From DASQHW01 sp963837155 (GTDB lineage: Bacteria > Actinomycetota > Acidimicrobiia > IMCC26256 > PALSA-610), in contig CAWIMB010000002.1 in NCBI GenBank assembly GCA_963837155.1, positions 3,224,001 to 3,288,000 on the forward strand: DNA of 64,000 bases. Reading direction: 5' to 3'. Position numbers and translations under genes: made by a program. Below the pieces are notes generated by a model. That model was not told the DNA's origin. It searched no databases and was given only the letters and a program-made list of their open reading frames with translations. This document shows positions 20,537 through 29,505 of the stretch, in pieces (within the stretch, counting starts at the first letter, position 1; the number at the start of each line of letters is the position of its first letter).

Positions 20537-20608
20537 GGCGGCCCTCCTGCCTGATCCCTCACACTGAGGATCGGGCTAAGGACCCACCTGGCACATCGGG
20601 CACATGCC

Positions 20609-21082
20609 CTATTCCTGAGGCCGAAGCGCGACCTCCACCTCGATCTCCACCGCGCCGCCCCTCGGCAAGGCCGCGACGCCGATTGCGCTGCGGCTGTGCC
20701 GTCCCGCCGGCCCGAACACCTCATGCAGCAGGCGGCTGGCGCCGTCGACCACCGCCGGCTGTTCGACGAATCCGGGGGCTGAGGCGACGAAACCGAGCAC
20801 CGTGAGGATGCGGGCAACGCGGTCGAGCGAGCCGAGCTCCGCCCGCAACACCGACAACGCATTGAGCGCGCACCAACGGGCCGCCTCAGCACCCTGGGTG
20901 ACGCTGAGGTCGGCGCCGAGGACGCCCGGGTGCACGAGCGCACCGTCACGATCGCGCGGCAGCTGGCCCGAGGTACGCGCCCGATCGCCGTGGATGACGA
21001 CGGCGTCGAGCGGATCGTGCGGCGGGTACGGGCCGGGCAGCACGATGCCGAGATCAGCGAGCCACGCGTCGATCTCGGTCAC
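20609..21082 (-). CDS. RidA/YjgF-like family protein
   Basis: 157 aa. The pattern LADLGIVLPGPYPPHDPLDAVV then TSGQLPRDRDG and the C-terminal VEIEVEVAL fit the YjgF/YER057c/UK114 superfamily, in the subgroup of about 150 aa rather than the short RidA itself. RidA hydrolyses reactive enamines/imines; this subgroup is less well defined. The GTG at 21082 overlaps the restored TGA of the esterase (GTGA), which fixes the start; the upstream frame extension is a shadow of the esterase. Confidence 0.82.
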   Translation of the reverse strand: MTEIDAWLADLGIVLPGPYPPHDPLDAVVIHGDRARTSGQLPRDRDGALVHPGVLGADLSVTQGAEAARWCALNALSVLRAELGSLDRVARILTVLGFVASAPGFVEQPAVVDGASRLLHEVFGPAGRHSRSAIGVAALPRGGAVEIEVEVALRPQE

Positions 21083-22073
21083 AGCCACTGCTCGAGGAAC
21101 CGGGGCACGAGCGCGCCGTGCCAGCGATGTTCCCCGTCGAACACGTCGTGCGTGAGCGCACCCTCCGGGGCGCCGAGCTGCCGCGTACGTCTTCGCGAGC
21201 CACACGACCGTCGCGCCGCGCAGACGCAATCGGAAAGATCAGGTCGTCAGTGCCCGACTCGACGAGCATCGGACGAGGCGCGACAAGAGCTGCGACGTCG
21301 AGGTGCTCGAGCACGCCCAACTGACCCACCATCACCTGGGAGCCGCACATGTTCCACGGGATCGTGTGCGCGGCGCGCCACGACGACAAGTAGCCGGATA
21401 CGACCGCGACGCGCACTCGATCGTCGAGCGCGGTGAGGAACAACGTGCACGTCGCGCCGTAGGAGAGACCCACGGCGGCGATGCGGTTCGGATCGACCAG
21501 TGGATTGGCAACCAGAACATCCAGCGCGCGCTGCATGTCCCACAGGTTGCGCTCGAGCGGTACGACGCCGGCCATCGTCGCGCACACAAGATCCCAGTCA
21601 CACTGGTACTTGTCGGGCGGCATCCAGTCTGCGCGTTCGCCGAAGCCGCGCAGATCGGGCGCGAGCACGACATAGCCGAGCATCGCGAGCTGATGGGCGT
21701 AGTCGTCACCCGGTCCCTGGTCGTCAATCCCGCAGACGAGTGACTTCCCCGGACCGTGACCATGAATCGCGAGCACCGCCGGTCCCGGCGCGGTATCGCG
21801 GCGTGCGTGCGGGATCAACAAATAGCCCGGTACCGACATCGTTCGCTCGGTGTCGAACACGATGCGGTCGCGCTGGTACGTCCCGCAGTCGACGGATTCG
21901 GTGGTCTCCAGGTCGAGCGGCACTCGTTCCGGGCTCGGCCCCAGAAGCGTGTCGAGCTCGGCGCGCGTACGTGCCTGCCACTGCTCGACGTCCGGCGGCG
22001 GCGCGAGCTCCTCGACGGTTTCCAGGTGGAGACGCCAGTACGCCCAGTTCGAGAAGTTGCGAACGCGCGTCAT
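21079..22073 (-). CDS. Alpha/beta hydrolase, acetyl-xylan-esterase-like (two frameshifts)
   Basis: About 330 aa when repaired. Core features are VLAIHGHGPGKS, a nucleophile elbow GLSYGAT (Ser), APRPMLVESGTDDLIFP (Asp region) and the C-terminal DVFDGEHRWHGA with the catalytic His. Two extra bases, near 21213-21219 (GCGCGGCGCG) and 21181-21184 (ACGCGGCAG), scramble the literal C-terminus; removing one G at each restores IASARATVVWLAKTYAQLGA and a TGA that overlaps the next start. Such dienelactone-hydrolase or cephalosporin-C-deacetylase-like enzymes remove acyl groups from sugars or small molecules. ATG at 22073 overlaps the ThuA stop. Confidence 0.8.
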
Positions 22074-22762
22074 GCCGCGAGCGCCCAACCGAGACCACCC
22101 GCAAGGTGGCGCAGGTAGGCGGGTGATTCCCATGCCGCGGGGAAGTGACCGAGGCTCGTGGAGAACACGCGGCCGCTGCCTTCGGTGAAGCACCACACGA
22201 GCGGGTATCCGAACGATGGCGGCCGGGCGCCGGCCGCGGTCAGGTCGAGCTCACCGTCGCGCACACGCAAGAGCACTCGGGCGTCGGCGCGCAGATCGCG
22301 GAACTGGTACACCTCGTCATGCCAGCGCCACGTCTCGCCGAGATGCACGCAGGCCGGATGCGACGCGTCACAGACATCAGCGACGAACGTTTGCGTCCAC
22401 GGATGACCGTCGAACCGGGCACCGACGAGGCGGCCGTACTCGTCCCATGAGTAGCACGAGTCAGTCGCCGAGTGAATCGAACAGATCGCGAGCCGCCCGT
22501 CGCGCACACGCTCGACGATCGCGTTGCGCTGTTCGGCGTTCCACGGCGTCTCGCCGATCGTGAACAAGGCAAGGGCGCGTGCGCCGCGTATCGCAGCCAC
22601 GGACAGGTCGCGGACATCTTCGATGCGTTGCGACCGGAGCCCATGCATCTCCCCGATCTGGGTGACGCCGACTGCCGCTTGGTCCAGCACTCCGTGCACA
22701 CCCGCGGGCCCGTCGCGGTATGGCGCGACCTGCGTGACGAACAGCAGCCCCTCATCGGCCAT
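22070..22762 (-). CDS. ThuA-like domain protein
   Basis: 230 aa, class I glutamine-amidotransferase-like fold of the ThuA group (named for trehalose utilisation). Typical segments are LALFTIGETPWNAEQRNAI, GLHS-like ICSIHSATDS, a WRWHDEVYQFRD strand and GRVFSTSLGHFPAAW near the end. ThuA-type proteins sit with carbohydrate or oxidoreductase genes but the reaction is unclear. First gene of a coupled ThuA-esterase-RidA operon; the ATG at 22762 is preceded by a 57-bp tandem repeat rather than an obvious promoter. Confidence 0.82.
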   Translation of the reverse strand: MADEGLLFVTQVAPYRDGPAGVHGVLDQAAVGVTQIGEMHGLRSQRIEDVRDLSVAAIRGARALALFTIGETPWNAEQRNAIVERVRDGRLAICSIHSATDSCYSWDEYGRLVGARFDGHPWTQTFVADVCDASHPACVHLGETWRWHDEVYQFRDLRADARVLLRVRDGELDLTAAGARPPSFGYPLVWCFTEGSGRVFSTSLGHFPAAWESPAYLRHLAGGLGWALAA

Positions 22763-22770
22763 ATCTATCG

Positions 22771-22874
22771 GGTCGACTCCACGCTCCGCTCCCCTCCGGT
22801 CGCTGCGCTGTCGTCTCCGTCTCTCTGGGTCGACTCCACGCTCCGCTCCCCTCCGGTCGCTGCGCTGTCGTCTC
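22771..22874. repeat. Tandem 47-bp direct repeat with 57-bp period
   Basis: Two identical 47-bp copies (22771-22817 and 22828-22874) are separated by 10 bp. The unit is rich in CGCTCCGCTCCCCTCCGG and lies between the divergent ThuA and hydroxyisobutyrate-dehydrogenase-like genes. Motifs of this wording are typical of dispersed intergenic repeats in GC-rich actinobacteria; an effect on either promoter is possible but unseen. Confidence 0.85.
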
Positions 22875-22912
22875 GCTGCGCCGCAAGGTAGCCGCCGCTA
22901 TGGTCGGCGCGC

Positions 22913-23800
22913 ATGCGAATCGGATTCATCGGTCTCGGCGCCATGGGCTTGCCGATGACGCGCCACCTGCTGGCAGCCGGCCACGACGTCACCGTCGCGT
23001 CGCGCAGCCGTCCTCCGATCGACGCCGCAGTCGCGGCCGGCGCCAAGGAAGGGAACGATCCGCTCGATGTCGTTGCCTCGAGCGAGGTGACGATCCTGTG
23101 CGTGCCGGACTCTCCGGACGTCGTGCAGGTGCTCGACGCCGCGTTCGATGCGCTCGGGCCCGGGAAGATCGTCGTCGACACCTCGACGATCGATCCCGAG
23201 GTCGAACGTGCGCAACACGAACGCGTGAGAGTGACCGGCGCGAGCTACCTCGACGCACCGCTGTCGGGTGGCAGCATCGGCGCGGAACGCGGAACGCTCA
23301 CGTTGATGGTCGGCGGTGACGCCGCGGTTCTCGACGCGGCCCGTCCCGCCCTCGAACCGTTCGCCGGGCTCATCGTCCACGCGGGCGGACCAGGGGTGGG
23401 CCAGGTCGTGAAACTCTGCAACCAGCTCGTGTACGCGACGCAGATGCTCGCGGTCTCCGAGGCGACGTCGCTCGCGGTCAAGGAAGGCATCGACCTGAAC
23501 GTCATCTACGAGGTGCTGACGCACGCAACTGGCGACTGCAACGCCATCCGCACCCGCATCCCGTTCGAGGGTGCCCGCCCCGACACTCCCGCGTCGAACG
23601 GATGGCAGCCCGGCTTCATGACGGCGCTGATGGCGAAGGACGTCGGGCTCGTATTGCGTGAGGCCGACCGGGCCGGGGTGCCGGCACGCAGCGCCGAGGT
23701 GGTGCAACCAGTGCTCGCCGCCGCGATCGAAGCCGGCTTCGGACGAGAGGACTTCTCCGCGATCGGCAAGGTCGTCCGCCGCAACGCCGGGCTTTCGTAG
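22913..23800 (+). CDS. 3-hydroxyisobutyrate dehydrogenase-like beta-hydroxyacid dehydrogenase
   Basis: 295 aa. Rossmann NAD(P)-binding start IGFIGLGAMGLPMTRHLLAAG, substrate-binding DAPLSGGSIGAERGTL (residues about 119-134), and the catalytic Lys in GQVVKLCNQL. Oxidises 3-hydroxy acids such as 3-hydroxyisobutyrate, tartronate semialdehyde or glycerate; the DAPLSGG form does not settle which. ATG at 22913 is the first conserved position. The thiamine-binding gene follows after 28 bp in the same direction. Confidence 0.9.
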   Translation: MRIGFIGLGAMGLPMTRHLLAAGHDVTVASRSRPPIDAAVAAGAKEGNDPLDVVASSEVTILCVPDSPDVVQVLDAAFDALGPGKIVVDTSTIDPEVERAQHERVRVTGASYLDAPLSGGSIGAERGTLTLMVGGDAAVLDAARPALEPFAGLIVHAGGPGVGQVVKLCNQLVYATQMLAVSEATSLAVKEGIDLNVIYEVLTHATGDCNAIRTRIPFEGARPDTPASNGWQPGFMTALMAKDVGLVLREADRAGVPARSAEVVQPVLAAAIEAGFGREDFSAIGKVVRRNAGLS

Positions 23801-23828
23801 GCACCCGAACGGCGACGAGACTCGGGGC

Positions 23829-24119
23829 ATGCTCTGTGCCTTCTCCATTACGCCGCTCGGCATCGGTGACTCGGTCGGGGGCGTCATCGCCGACGTCGTC
23901 CGCATCGTTCGCGATAGCGGATTGCCGAACGAGACCAACGCGATGTTCACCAATGTCGAAGGCGATTGGGACGAGGTGATGGCGCTGCTGAAGCGCTGTG
24001 TCGATGCGGTCGCGGCGGAGGCGCCGCGCGTCAGCATCGTCATGAAGCTCGATCATCGGCCCGGCGCCGAAGACATGCTCCACTCCAAGGTCGCGTCGAT
24101 CGAACGTCAGCTCGGCTGA
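23829..24119 (+). CDS. Thiamine-binding protein (MTH1187/YkoF-like)
   Basis: 96 aa. The fold begins MLCAFSITPLGIGDSVGG and ends VSIVMKLDHRPGAEDMLHSKV, as in the MTH1187/DUF77 family of small ferredoxin-like proteins that bind thiamine or its precursors. The short length is typical. Start at the ATG after a GGGGC; the longer upstream frame belongs to the previous gene's shadow. It overlaps the convergent ATP-grasp gene by 13 bp. Confidence 0.8.
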   Translation: MLCAFSITPLGIGDSVGGVIADVVRIVRDSGLPNETNAMFTNVEGDWDEVMALLKRCVDAVAAEAPRVSIVMKLDHRPGAEDMLHSKVASIERQLG

Positions 24120-25513
24120 AAGAACTGCGTCGCCGGTGCAAGCGGGCCGATGCCGGCACCGAGCTCGGCGTCGGCGAACGCGAGCGCGGCGACCGCACGC
24201 GGCGCCAACGACGGGCCGGCCGGCGTGCGCTCGGGGACCGGCTCGAACCGCACGAAGCCGCCGGCCGCTCCCGGGCCGGTGGAAATCGTCGCGTCGACCG
24301 TCTCACCGTCCGCCGCGCGGCGGTAGCCGTGCTCGTTGCCGGCGATCGGCGTCGTGATCGTTGCGGACCATGACGTCTCGGTCGGCGTCCACGCGCCGCC
24401 CCACCGGCGCCCGTCCGCACGTTCGACGATGATGCGCTCGAGCGCGTCGGTGTCCAACGTCGGGAGCCCGCCGGCCGAGACCAGGCGCTGGAGCAGACCA
24501 CCGAGCAGTTCGGGCACGCACGCGCCGAGATACCCCAACCCTGCGCCGGCGCGCGGATTGCACTCCGTGGCCGTCCACCCGGCGTCACTGCAGATCCCGT
24601 CGATCGTGAACCCGCCGCGGAAATCGACGTGTTCGCGCAGCCACGCCCCGAGCCGGCGCACGGCGGCGCGCATTGCGGCACGTTCGGGAGGCTCGGGATC
24701 GAAGTAGGTCGCGGCGCCCGCGTACCGGAACCCGCGTTCGTTGTCGACCCGCAACGTCATGAGCTCGACCGGACGCAACGCAGTGCCGCTCGACGCGGTG
24801 ACGAATCCATGGATGCTGCACGGCACACCCTCGACGAAGGGAGCCACGCGCACACGATCACGGCGCGGGCCGAACAGGTCGAGCGCCGCGGCACGCGACT
24901 CCTCGTTGCGCACCCACCGCACGTACTCGGCACCGCCGTTGAAGCCGCCCCGCGCGTCGCCGGACCACACCGTGCCGGCCCCCTCGTCGATCCGCGCGCA
25001 CGCGTCGTCGAGCGCGCGACTGTCCACGGCAACCACGGTCGACGGCGGACGCGGCACCCCAACGGCGTCGAACAGCGCGTCCCCGAGCGTCTTGTCCTCG
25101 AGGGCGACCCACTCAGGCCGCCGGGGGCCGAAGACCGGAAGCGGGCCGAACGCCTGGACGGCCGAGAACGGCTGCGCGAGCACGAGTGGATCGTCAGCGC
25201 CGACGAACGCGCGGATCGCGTGCAGCAACTCCGGAGGCGGATCGGCGAACAGCCGTTCCTCGGCGCGGAACTCCTCGGTTGCGGTCGGTGTCGGCGGCAG
25301 CTCGTGCAGCAGTATCTCGAGGTCGGCACCCTCCGGCGTCGCGCCGGTCCCGATCCTCGTGGGCATCAACAACATTTTTTTCACACCGACCGCGCGCAAC
25401 TCGCCGACGACCGGATGCATTCCTGCGAGCACGCCACCCGCGCACACGACACGGCGGCCCGAGAACACCTCCGCAAGGGCCGCGTGGATCCCGACGAACA
25501 CCTCGTCCATCAC
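24107..25513 (-). CDS. ATP-grasp family protein
   Basis: 468 aa. The central part has the ATP-grasp layout: LEDKTLGDALFDAVGVPRPPS (entry helix), GGFNGGAEYVRWV (glycine-rich lid), VAPFVEGVPCSIHGFV (Glu and His), and FRGGFTIDGICSDAGWTATECNPRAGAGLGYL with the metal-binding Glu-x-Asn. The ATP-grasp family forms amide or thioester bonds by acyl phosphate chemistry. The N-terminal 100 residues (VCAGGVLAG...MLLMPTRIGTG) are a pre-ATP-grasp-like domain. No partner biosynthetic gene is adjacent, so the substrate is unknown. Two consecutive ATGs (25513 and 25510) are possible starts. Confidence 0.8.
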   Translation of the reverse strand: MMDEVFVGIHAALAEVFSGRRVVCAGGVLAGMHPVVGELRAVGVKKMLLMPTRIGTGATPEGADLEILLHELPPTPTATEEFRAEERLFADPPPELLHAIRAFVGADDPLVLAQPFSAVQAFGPLPVFGPRRPEWVALEDKTLGDALFDAVGVPRPPSTVVAVDSRALDDACARIDEGAGTVWSGDARGGFNGGAEYVRWVRNEESRAAALDLFGPRRDRVRVAPFVEGVPCSIHGFVTASSGTALRPVELMTLRVDNERGFRYAGAATYFDPEPPERAAMRAAVRRLGAWLREHVDFRGGFTIDGICSDAGWTATECNPRAGAGLGYLGACVPELLGGLLQRLVSAGGLPTLDTDALERIIVERADGRRWGGAWTPTETSWSATITTPIAGNEHGYRRAADGETVDATISTGPGAAGGFVRFEPVPERTPAGPSLAPRAVAALAFADAELGAGIGPLAPATQFFQPS

Positions 25514-25551
25514 GCGAGCGTACGGACTGCGATGCCGACCTGCCGCTATTT

Positions 25552-25882
25552 TCAGCGCTTGAGAACGCGACCAAGCAGGATCGAGCCCTCATAGAACACG
25601 TACATGGGAACGGCCATCGCGATCAGCGACACGTACTTGTCGCCGGTCAGCATTGGGTTGAGGTTCGGGCCGCCGACGCCCAGCAGAAATTCCAGCGCCT
25701 TGGTCAGTGTGAACATCGCGACGAGCCCACCCCGCACGAACGTGATCGCCATTCCCACAGCAACAGCGACCAGACAAACGACGACGCGACGCTGCAGCTC
25801 GGTGAGATGATCGACGAGCGCCAGGGGCGGATCGTGCGGTCGGCGCGCTCGGAGACGGTTCGCGTTCGAGCGTTGCCGTCAT
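25552..25882 (-). pseudogene. tatC: TatC remnant lacking two internal segments
   Basis: TatC is the six-helix core of the twin-arginine translocase. Three blocks of the family are present in order: DHLTELQRRVVVCLVAVAVG (first helix), a fourth-helix block with TLTKALEFLLGVGGPNLNP, and the C-terminal AVPMYVFYEGSILLGRVLKR. The segment between blocks one and two (helices 2-3) and most of that between two and three (helices 5-6) are absent, leaving about 110 codons instead of about 250. A frameshift near 25830 also separates the start MTATLEREPSPSAP from the first helix. The ATG at 25882 overlaps the tatB stop. Working TatC would have to come from elsewhere in the genome. Confidence 0.7.
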
Positions 25883-26099
25883 GAGAACGAGCCGCTTTCC
25901 GGTTCACGCGTCCGCCCGCTGCTCGGGGCGGGGGCGCTCGCGAGATCGCCCAGATCTCATCGCGCACCGTCGTTTGCAGGCGCCGAAGCTGCGCGAGCCC
26001 GCGCGCCGCCTGACGCGCGACTTCGGGCAACTTCTGCGGGCCGAGCACGAGCAGCCCCACGACCAGGATGACGAGCAACTCTGCCGGACCAAGGCTCAT
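25879..26099 (-). CDS. tatB: Sec-independent translocase subunit TatB (one frameshift)
   Basis: About 73 aa. Starts MSLGPAELLVILVVGLLVLG, the single N-terminal helix with its Glu, followed by PQKLPEVARQAARGLAQLR amphipathic helix. In the restored frame it ends APAPSSGRTREPESGSFS with a TGA overlapping the tatC ATG; one C is missing from a C run near 25930, otherwise the frame reads through tatC. TatB recognises twin-arginine signal peptides with TatC. Divergent from tatA, which lies 79 bp away. Confidence 0.8.
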
Positions 26100-26178
26100 G
26101 CGCTCCGTTCGGCGCGGCAGCTTGGTGCGGATGATGTGCGATCTTCATCCACGCGTGCGATCGCGCCGAAGAACCGGC

Positions 26179-26331
26179 ATGAATCTTGGCGTCCCTGAAC
26201 TTCTCATCGTCCTGGCAGTCGTGTTGTTGCTCTTCGGCTCCACGAAGCTGCCCAAGCTCGCGCGCTCGCTCGGCGAGGCATCAAAGGAATTCCACAGCGG
26301 CCAGCGGGAGGACGCCGCCGTGAAGGAGTAA
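26179..26331 (+). CDS. tatA: Sec-independent translocase subunit TatA
   Basis: 50 aa: MNLGVPELLIVLAVVLLLFG helix, the FGSTKLPKLARSLGEASKEF hinge and amphipathic helix, and a short acidic/basic tail, all standard for TatA, the pore-forming subunit. It is divergent from tatB/tatC instead of in one operon. The frame upstream of the ATG at 26179 has no TatA-like features and is excluded. Confidence 0.88.
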   Translation: MNLGVPELLIVLAVVLLLFGSTKLPKLARSLGEASKEFHSGQREDAAVKE

Positions 26332-26370
26332 ACGCAGCGTCCGCCAGATCAGTTGTCGGGTGGACGTAAT

Positions 26371-26401
26371 CGCCCGGCGCACGCTTTGCGTGCGCCGGGC
26401 G
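26371..26401. terminator. Hairpin terminator after tatA
   Basis: A perfect 13-bp inverted repeat (26371-26383 and 26389-26401) with loop CTTTG, located 39 bp after the tatA stop and 38 bp before the convergent secreted-protein gene's stop. It can serve both genes; there is no T run. Confidence 0.75.
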
Positions 26402-26439
26402 ACCGGGAACTTTGGATTGCCGCCGGAGCGGCGCTTGCG

Positions 26440-27033
26440 TTAGTGCGTGTTCTGGAAGACGATCCCGCCACCCTGCACCGGGCAGGAGTTGGTGTAGATC
26501 GTGCTTCCGTTGTGGATGCTGATCTGCCAGGTGTCCGGGTTATTGTCCGTGACCTGTACGTCAGCGGTGTATGTGGTGTTCTTCTCCGCTGTCGTCAGGT
26601 GCGGGCCCTGGATCTTGCCGTTGATGCTGAAGTTCGCGGTGTTTCCGCTCACCGTCAGCGACGTCAACTGCTCACCCTGGAACTGCTTCTGCGGGTCGCC
26701 GATCTGCGTGTGCAGGCTTCCGCGCAGCTGGTTGTTCTGGTCACGACGCACGTCGAACTGGAACCGGCTCAGGCTGTCCTTCGAGCCGCAGTAGCCCTTG
26801 CCCTTGATCCTGATCTGCGGCGAAGTGCTCGGGACAGTCGTCGTCGTTGTCGTCGCCGGGACAGTCGTCGGTGGTGTCGTCACAGTCGTCGTAGTCGTCG
26901 ACGGCGGCGGATACGCAGAGACGCCATTTGGCGCACTCGTGGCGTATGCCAGCCAAGCACTACCGATGAGCGCGAGCGCTACGAGCATGCTCACGACACC
27001 GGCCTTCCCACTGCGGCGTAGACGCGCCCCCAT
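26440..27033 (-). CDS. Secreted/membrane-anchored protein with Thr-rich stalk
   Basis: 197 aa from the ATG at 27033 (MGARLRRSGKAGVV). A hydrophobic segment at about residues 14-31 acts as signal or anchor, then a stalk of Thr/Pro (TTTTTVTTPPTTVPATTTTT), then a domain of about 120 residues with KGKGYCGSKDSLSRFQFDV, LTSLTVSGNTANFSINGK and a final SCPVQGGGIVF. The domain looks like the beta-rich post-COAP-type modules of surface proteins. Two Cys could form a disulfide outside. Function unknown. Confidence 0.7.
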   Translation of the reverse strand: MGARLRRSGKAGVVSMLVALALIGSAWLAYATSAPNGVSAYPPPSTTTTTVTTPPTTVPATTTTTTVPSTSPQIRIKGKGYCGSKDSLSRFQFDVRRDQNNQLRGSLHTQIGDPQKQFQGEQLTSLTVSGNTANFSINGKIQGPHLTTAEKNTTYTADVQVTDNNPDTWQISIHNGSTIYTNSCPVQGGGIVFQNTH

Positions 27034-27486
27034 ACTCGTCCTCCAACGATCCCGTGCGCGATGCACCCTGCATCCCGGCGGTTAAGTATTCCCCCACTAC
27101 AAGCAAAAGCACACCCCTGCATTGCGCCAGAAGTCGAACAATTTTGTCGGTCGTTCAGCGCGCTTCCCTCTTTCAGGTTCCGAAAAGGAACTCGCCGACA
27201 TACGTCGCTCAAAAAGGTGCAGGTCCGTCGATACGCGCGCGCGCCACGTGCGTATCAGACAATTTCTGGTCACTTCCCGTCGCGACTCTGTCGGTCGAAG
27301 CGGCCGGTGAAAACGCGTCACTGCAGGTCGCAGCAGCAACGTCCGCAACTCCTCGACGCGCGCGCGTTGTTTTTCGCATCGTGGCCGCGCCAGAATCCTG
27401 GGAAGGATGGTTGGGATGCGGGACCTGACACGACCAACAGCGCGCAACCGCCCATACCGACACGCGCCGACAGGTTTCGAGCATCC
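27034..27486. other. Long divergent intergenic region
   Basis: 453 bp between the divergent secreted-protein and glycosyltransferase genes. It contains stretches of lower GC than its neighbours (for example around 27085-27150) and several direct T or A runs, so promoters for both genes are likely here. I find no tRNA, no convincing small gene and no riboswitch I can name; the open frame that extends the glycosyltransferase upstream lacks any family features. Confidence 0.5.
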
Positions 27487-29496
27487 ATGACAACGACGAC
27501 GCGGGCAGCGCCCGACCGAGACCTGCACAGTGAGCGCGAACCGGTCGCGCCGAGCCGCCGCGCCGAGTGGTTCGCGCGCATTGCAGCACGCCCCCGGCTC
27601 GTGGTCGCGACGTGCGCGTCGATCGCAGGAGTTTGGGCGGTAGTCGGCTCGCGCTTCGTGTTCCCGTTCCTCTCGAACGACCACGACGAGGCCGTGTACC
27701 TGCTCCAGGCCAATGCCCTCGAGCACGGTCACCTGTTCCCGCGCGCGTCGGCTAGTCCCGATGCCTTCCTTCCGTGGCTCACCGTGCAGGAGGGCCATCA
27801 TTTCGTCCCGAAGTACGCGCCCGTATTTCCCGCGATGCTCGCGATCGGCAAGTGGGTGTTCACGAGCGAACGGGCCGCGCTGGGTTTGATCGCCGCCGGC
27901 GTCATCGTGATGACATACCTCCTCGCGACCGAGATTCTCGATGACCGGCGCCAGGCGGCGCTCGCGAGCGTCTTCATGTTGGTCACGCCGCTGTTCATCG
28001 TGCAGAGCGCGACGTTCCTGCCGTACAGCGCGGGCTTGTTGCTGCTGGCTTCGTTCGCGTACGCACTGCTGCGCGGCCTCCGCCTCGAACAAGGTTGGTG
28101 GCTCGTTCTTGCGGGCTTCCTTCTGGGCCTCTCGTTCTTCGCCCGACCATATGACGCCGTGGTGTTCACGCTGCCGCTCGCGGGCTACGTCATCGTGCGT
28201 TACCACAAGCAGGTGCGTGGCCTTCTCACGCGCATTGGGTGGGTGCTGCTCGGGTTGATACCGCCGGCAGTCGCAATGGCGGCGTTCAACTCCGCCGCGA
28301 CCGGAAGCAGTCTGCGGTCACCGTTCTCGCTGATCGACTCCCGCGACACGATCGGGTTCGGCGAGCGCTCGATGGACCCGAACAACGACGCGGTGAAGTA
28401 CACGCCGGGTCTCGGGTGGACCGGCCTGAGTCGTCACGTGATGCTCAGCGTCTTTTGGATCTTCGGCGGGCTGGTCCTCATCGGCTGCGCGTTCTACTTC
28501 CTGGCGAGGCGCAACTGGCGAGGCCAGGCGATGTGGCTCGGCGCCATCGCCGTCGTGCTGCCGATCGGATACCTCTTCTTCTGGGGCACCTACGGCGCCG
28601 CCGTTTGGGGCGCGCCCTGGTATCTGGGCCCCTACTACTACATGCCGATCTTCGCGCCGCTCATCATCCTCGGCACTGGCGGCTTCGTGTACTTCCTTCG
28701 GGAATACGGCACGCTCGCGCGATGGGCACTCGCCGGCATGCTCGTGCTGAGCACGTTCGTCACCGCCCAGGCAATGGTCAAGAACTGGAGCTACACGCAA
28801 GACGATCGACGGTTGAACACCGCGCTCACGAACGCCGATCTCCACAATGCGCTCGTTTTCCTCCCGGCGTTCTACGGGCCGCGCGTGCTGCACCCGTTCG
28901 CAACCGCTCGCAACAACTGGAACGTCAGCGGTGATGTGATCTACGCGGTGAGCCGCAGCGACAGCCAGAACGCGGCCGTCGCCGCGGACTACCCCGACCG
29001 GAAGCCGTACCTGGTCGCGATCAGCGGCAACTACCGCGCCCGGCCGTTCGATCCGAAGCTCACCTCGATGCTGGACGAGCTCACGCTGGTCCGCGGCAAG
29101 ACGATCGACATGACGATCGACTTCAAGGTTCCGGACATCTCCAAGCTCGGCGTCAAGCGAAACGCCATCGTCGTGACCGTGACCGCCAACGGTCGCGTGA
29201 ACACGTACGTGATCGACGACAAGGCCCGGCGCGGGAGCCGCGAACGCATCGTCGCGCAGATCACGACGAAGAAGACCTCAGTGAATCGCCCGGTCGTGGC
29301 GCATTTGTCGACGCCAACCGACATTTCCTCCGACGTGATCGTCCAGATCACCGCGCAAAACAAAGCCGGCAATGCCTTGCCGTTGTATTACCGCCGCCTC
29401 GGCGCGGCTCACAATGGCGACAACGTGAACCTCTTGCTGCCCGGCATGGAGATCAACATCATCAACTCCGAGCCGCTCCGGATCAGCGCTCGCTGA
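27487..29496 (+). CDS. Membrane glycosyltransferase (GT-C fold, ArnT/PMT-like)
   Basis: 669 aa. After a short cytoplasmic N-terminus come about ten membrane helices, and then a soluble C-terminal domain of about 180 residues. The first extracellular loop has SNDHDEAVYLLQANALEHG, matching the acidic catalytic motif (D-E near the first helix) of polyprenyl-phosphate-sugar mannosyl/arabinosyl transferases. HFVPKYAPVFPAML resembles the following conserved loop. It probably moves a sugar from a lipid-linked donor to a protein or cell-wall acceptor outside the membrane. I chose the ATG at 27487, the first with family context. Confidence 0.78.
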   Translation: MTTTTRAAPDRDLHSEREPVAPSRRAEWFARIAARPRLVVATCASIAGVWAVVGSRFVFPFLSNDHDEAVYLLQANALEHGHLFPRASASPDAFLPWLTVQEGHHFVPKYAPVFPAMLAIGKWVFTSERAALGLIAAGVIVMTYLLATEILDDRRQAALASVFMLVTPLFIVQSATFLPYSAGLLLLASFAYALLRGLRLEQGWWLVLAGFLLGLSFFARPYDAVVFTLPLAGYVIVRYHKQVRGLLTRIGWVLLGLIPPAVAMAAFNSAATGSSLRSPFSLIDSRDTIGFGERSMDPNNDAVKYTPGLGWTGLSRHVMLSVFWIFGGLVLIGCAFYFLARRNWRGQAMWLGAIAVVLPIGYLFFWGTYGAAVWGAPWYLGPYYYMPIFAPLIILGTGGFVYFLREYGTLARWALAGMLVLSTFVTAQAMVKNWSYTQDDRRLNTALTNADLHNALVFLPAFYGPRVLHPFATARNNWNVSGDVIYAVSRSDSQNAAVAADYPDRKPYLVAISGNYRARPFDPKLTSMLDELTLVRGKTIDMTIDFKVPDISKLGVKRNAIVVTVTANGRVNTYVIDDKARRGSRERIVAQITTKKTSVNRPVVAHLSTPTDISSDVIVQITAQNKAGNALPLYYRRLGAAHNGDNVNLLLPGMEINIINSEPLRISAR

Positions 29497-29505
29497 GCCG
29501 CTCGA

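Noticed and set aside
27097..28206. A 369-aa leftward frame over the glycosyltransferase start
   Set aside because: No family motif; it is antisense to the membrane gene and the long non-coding spacer.
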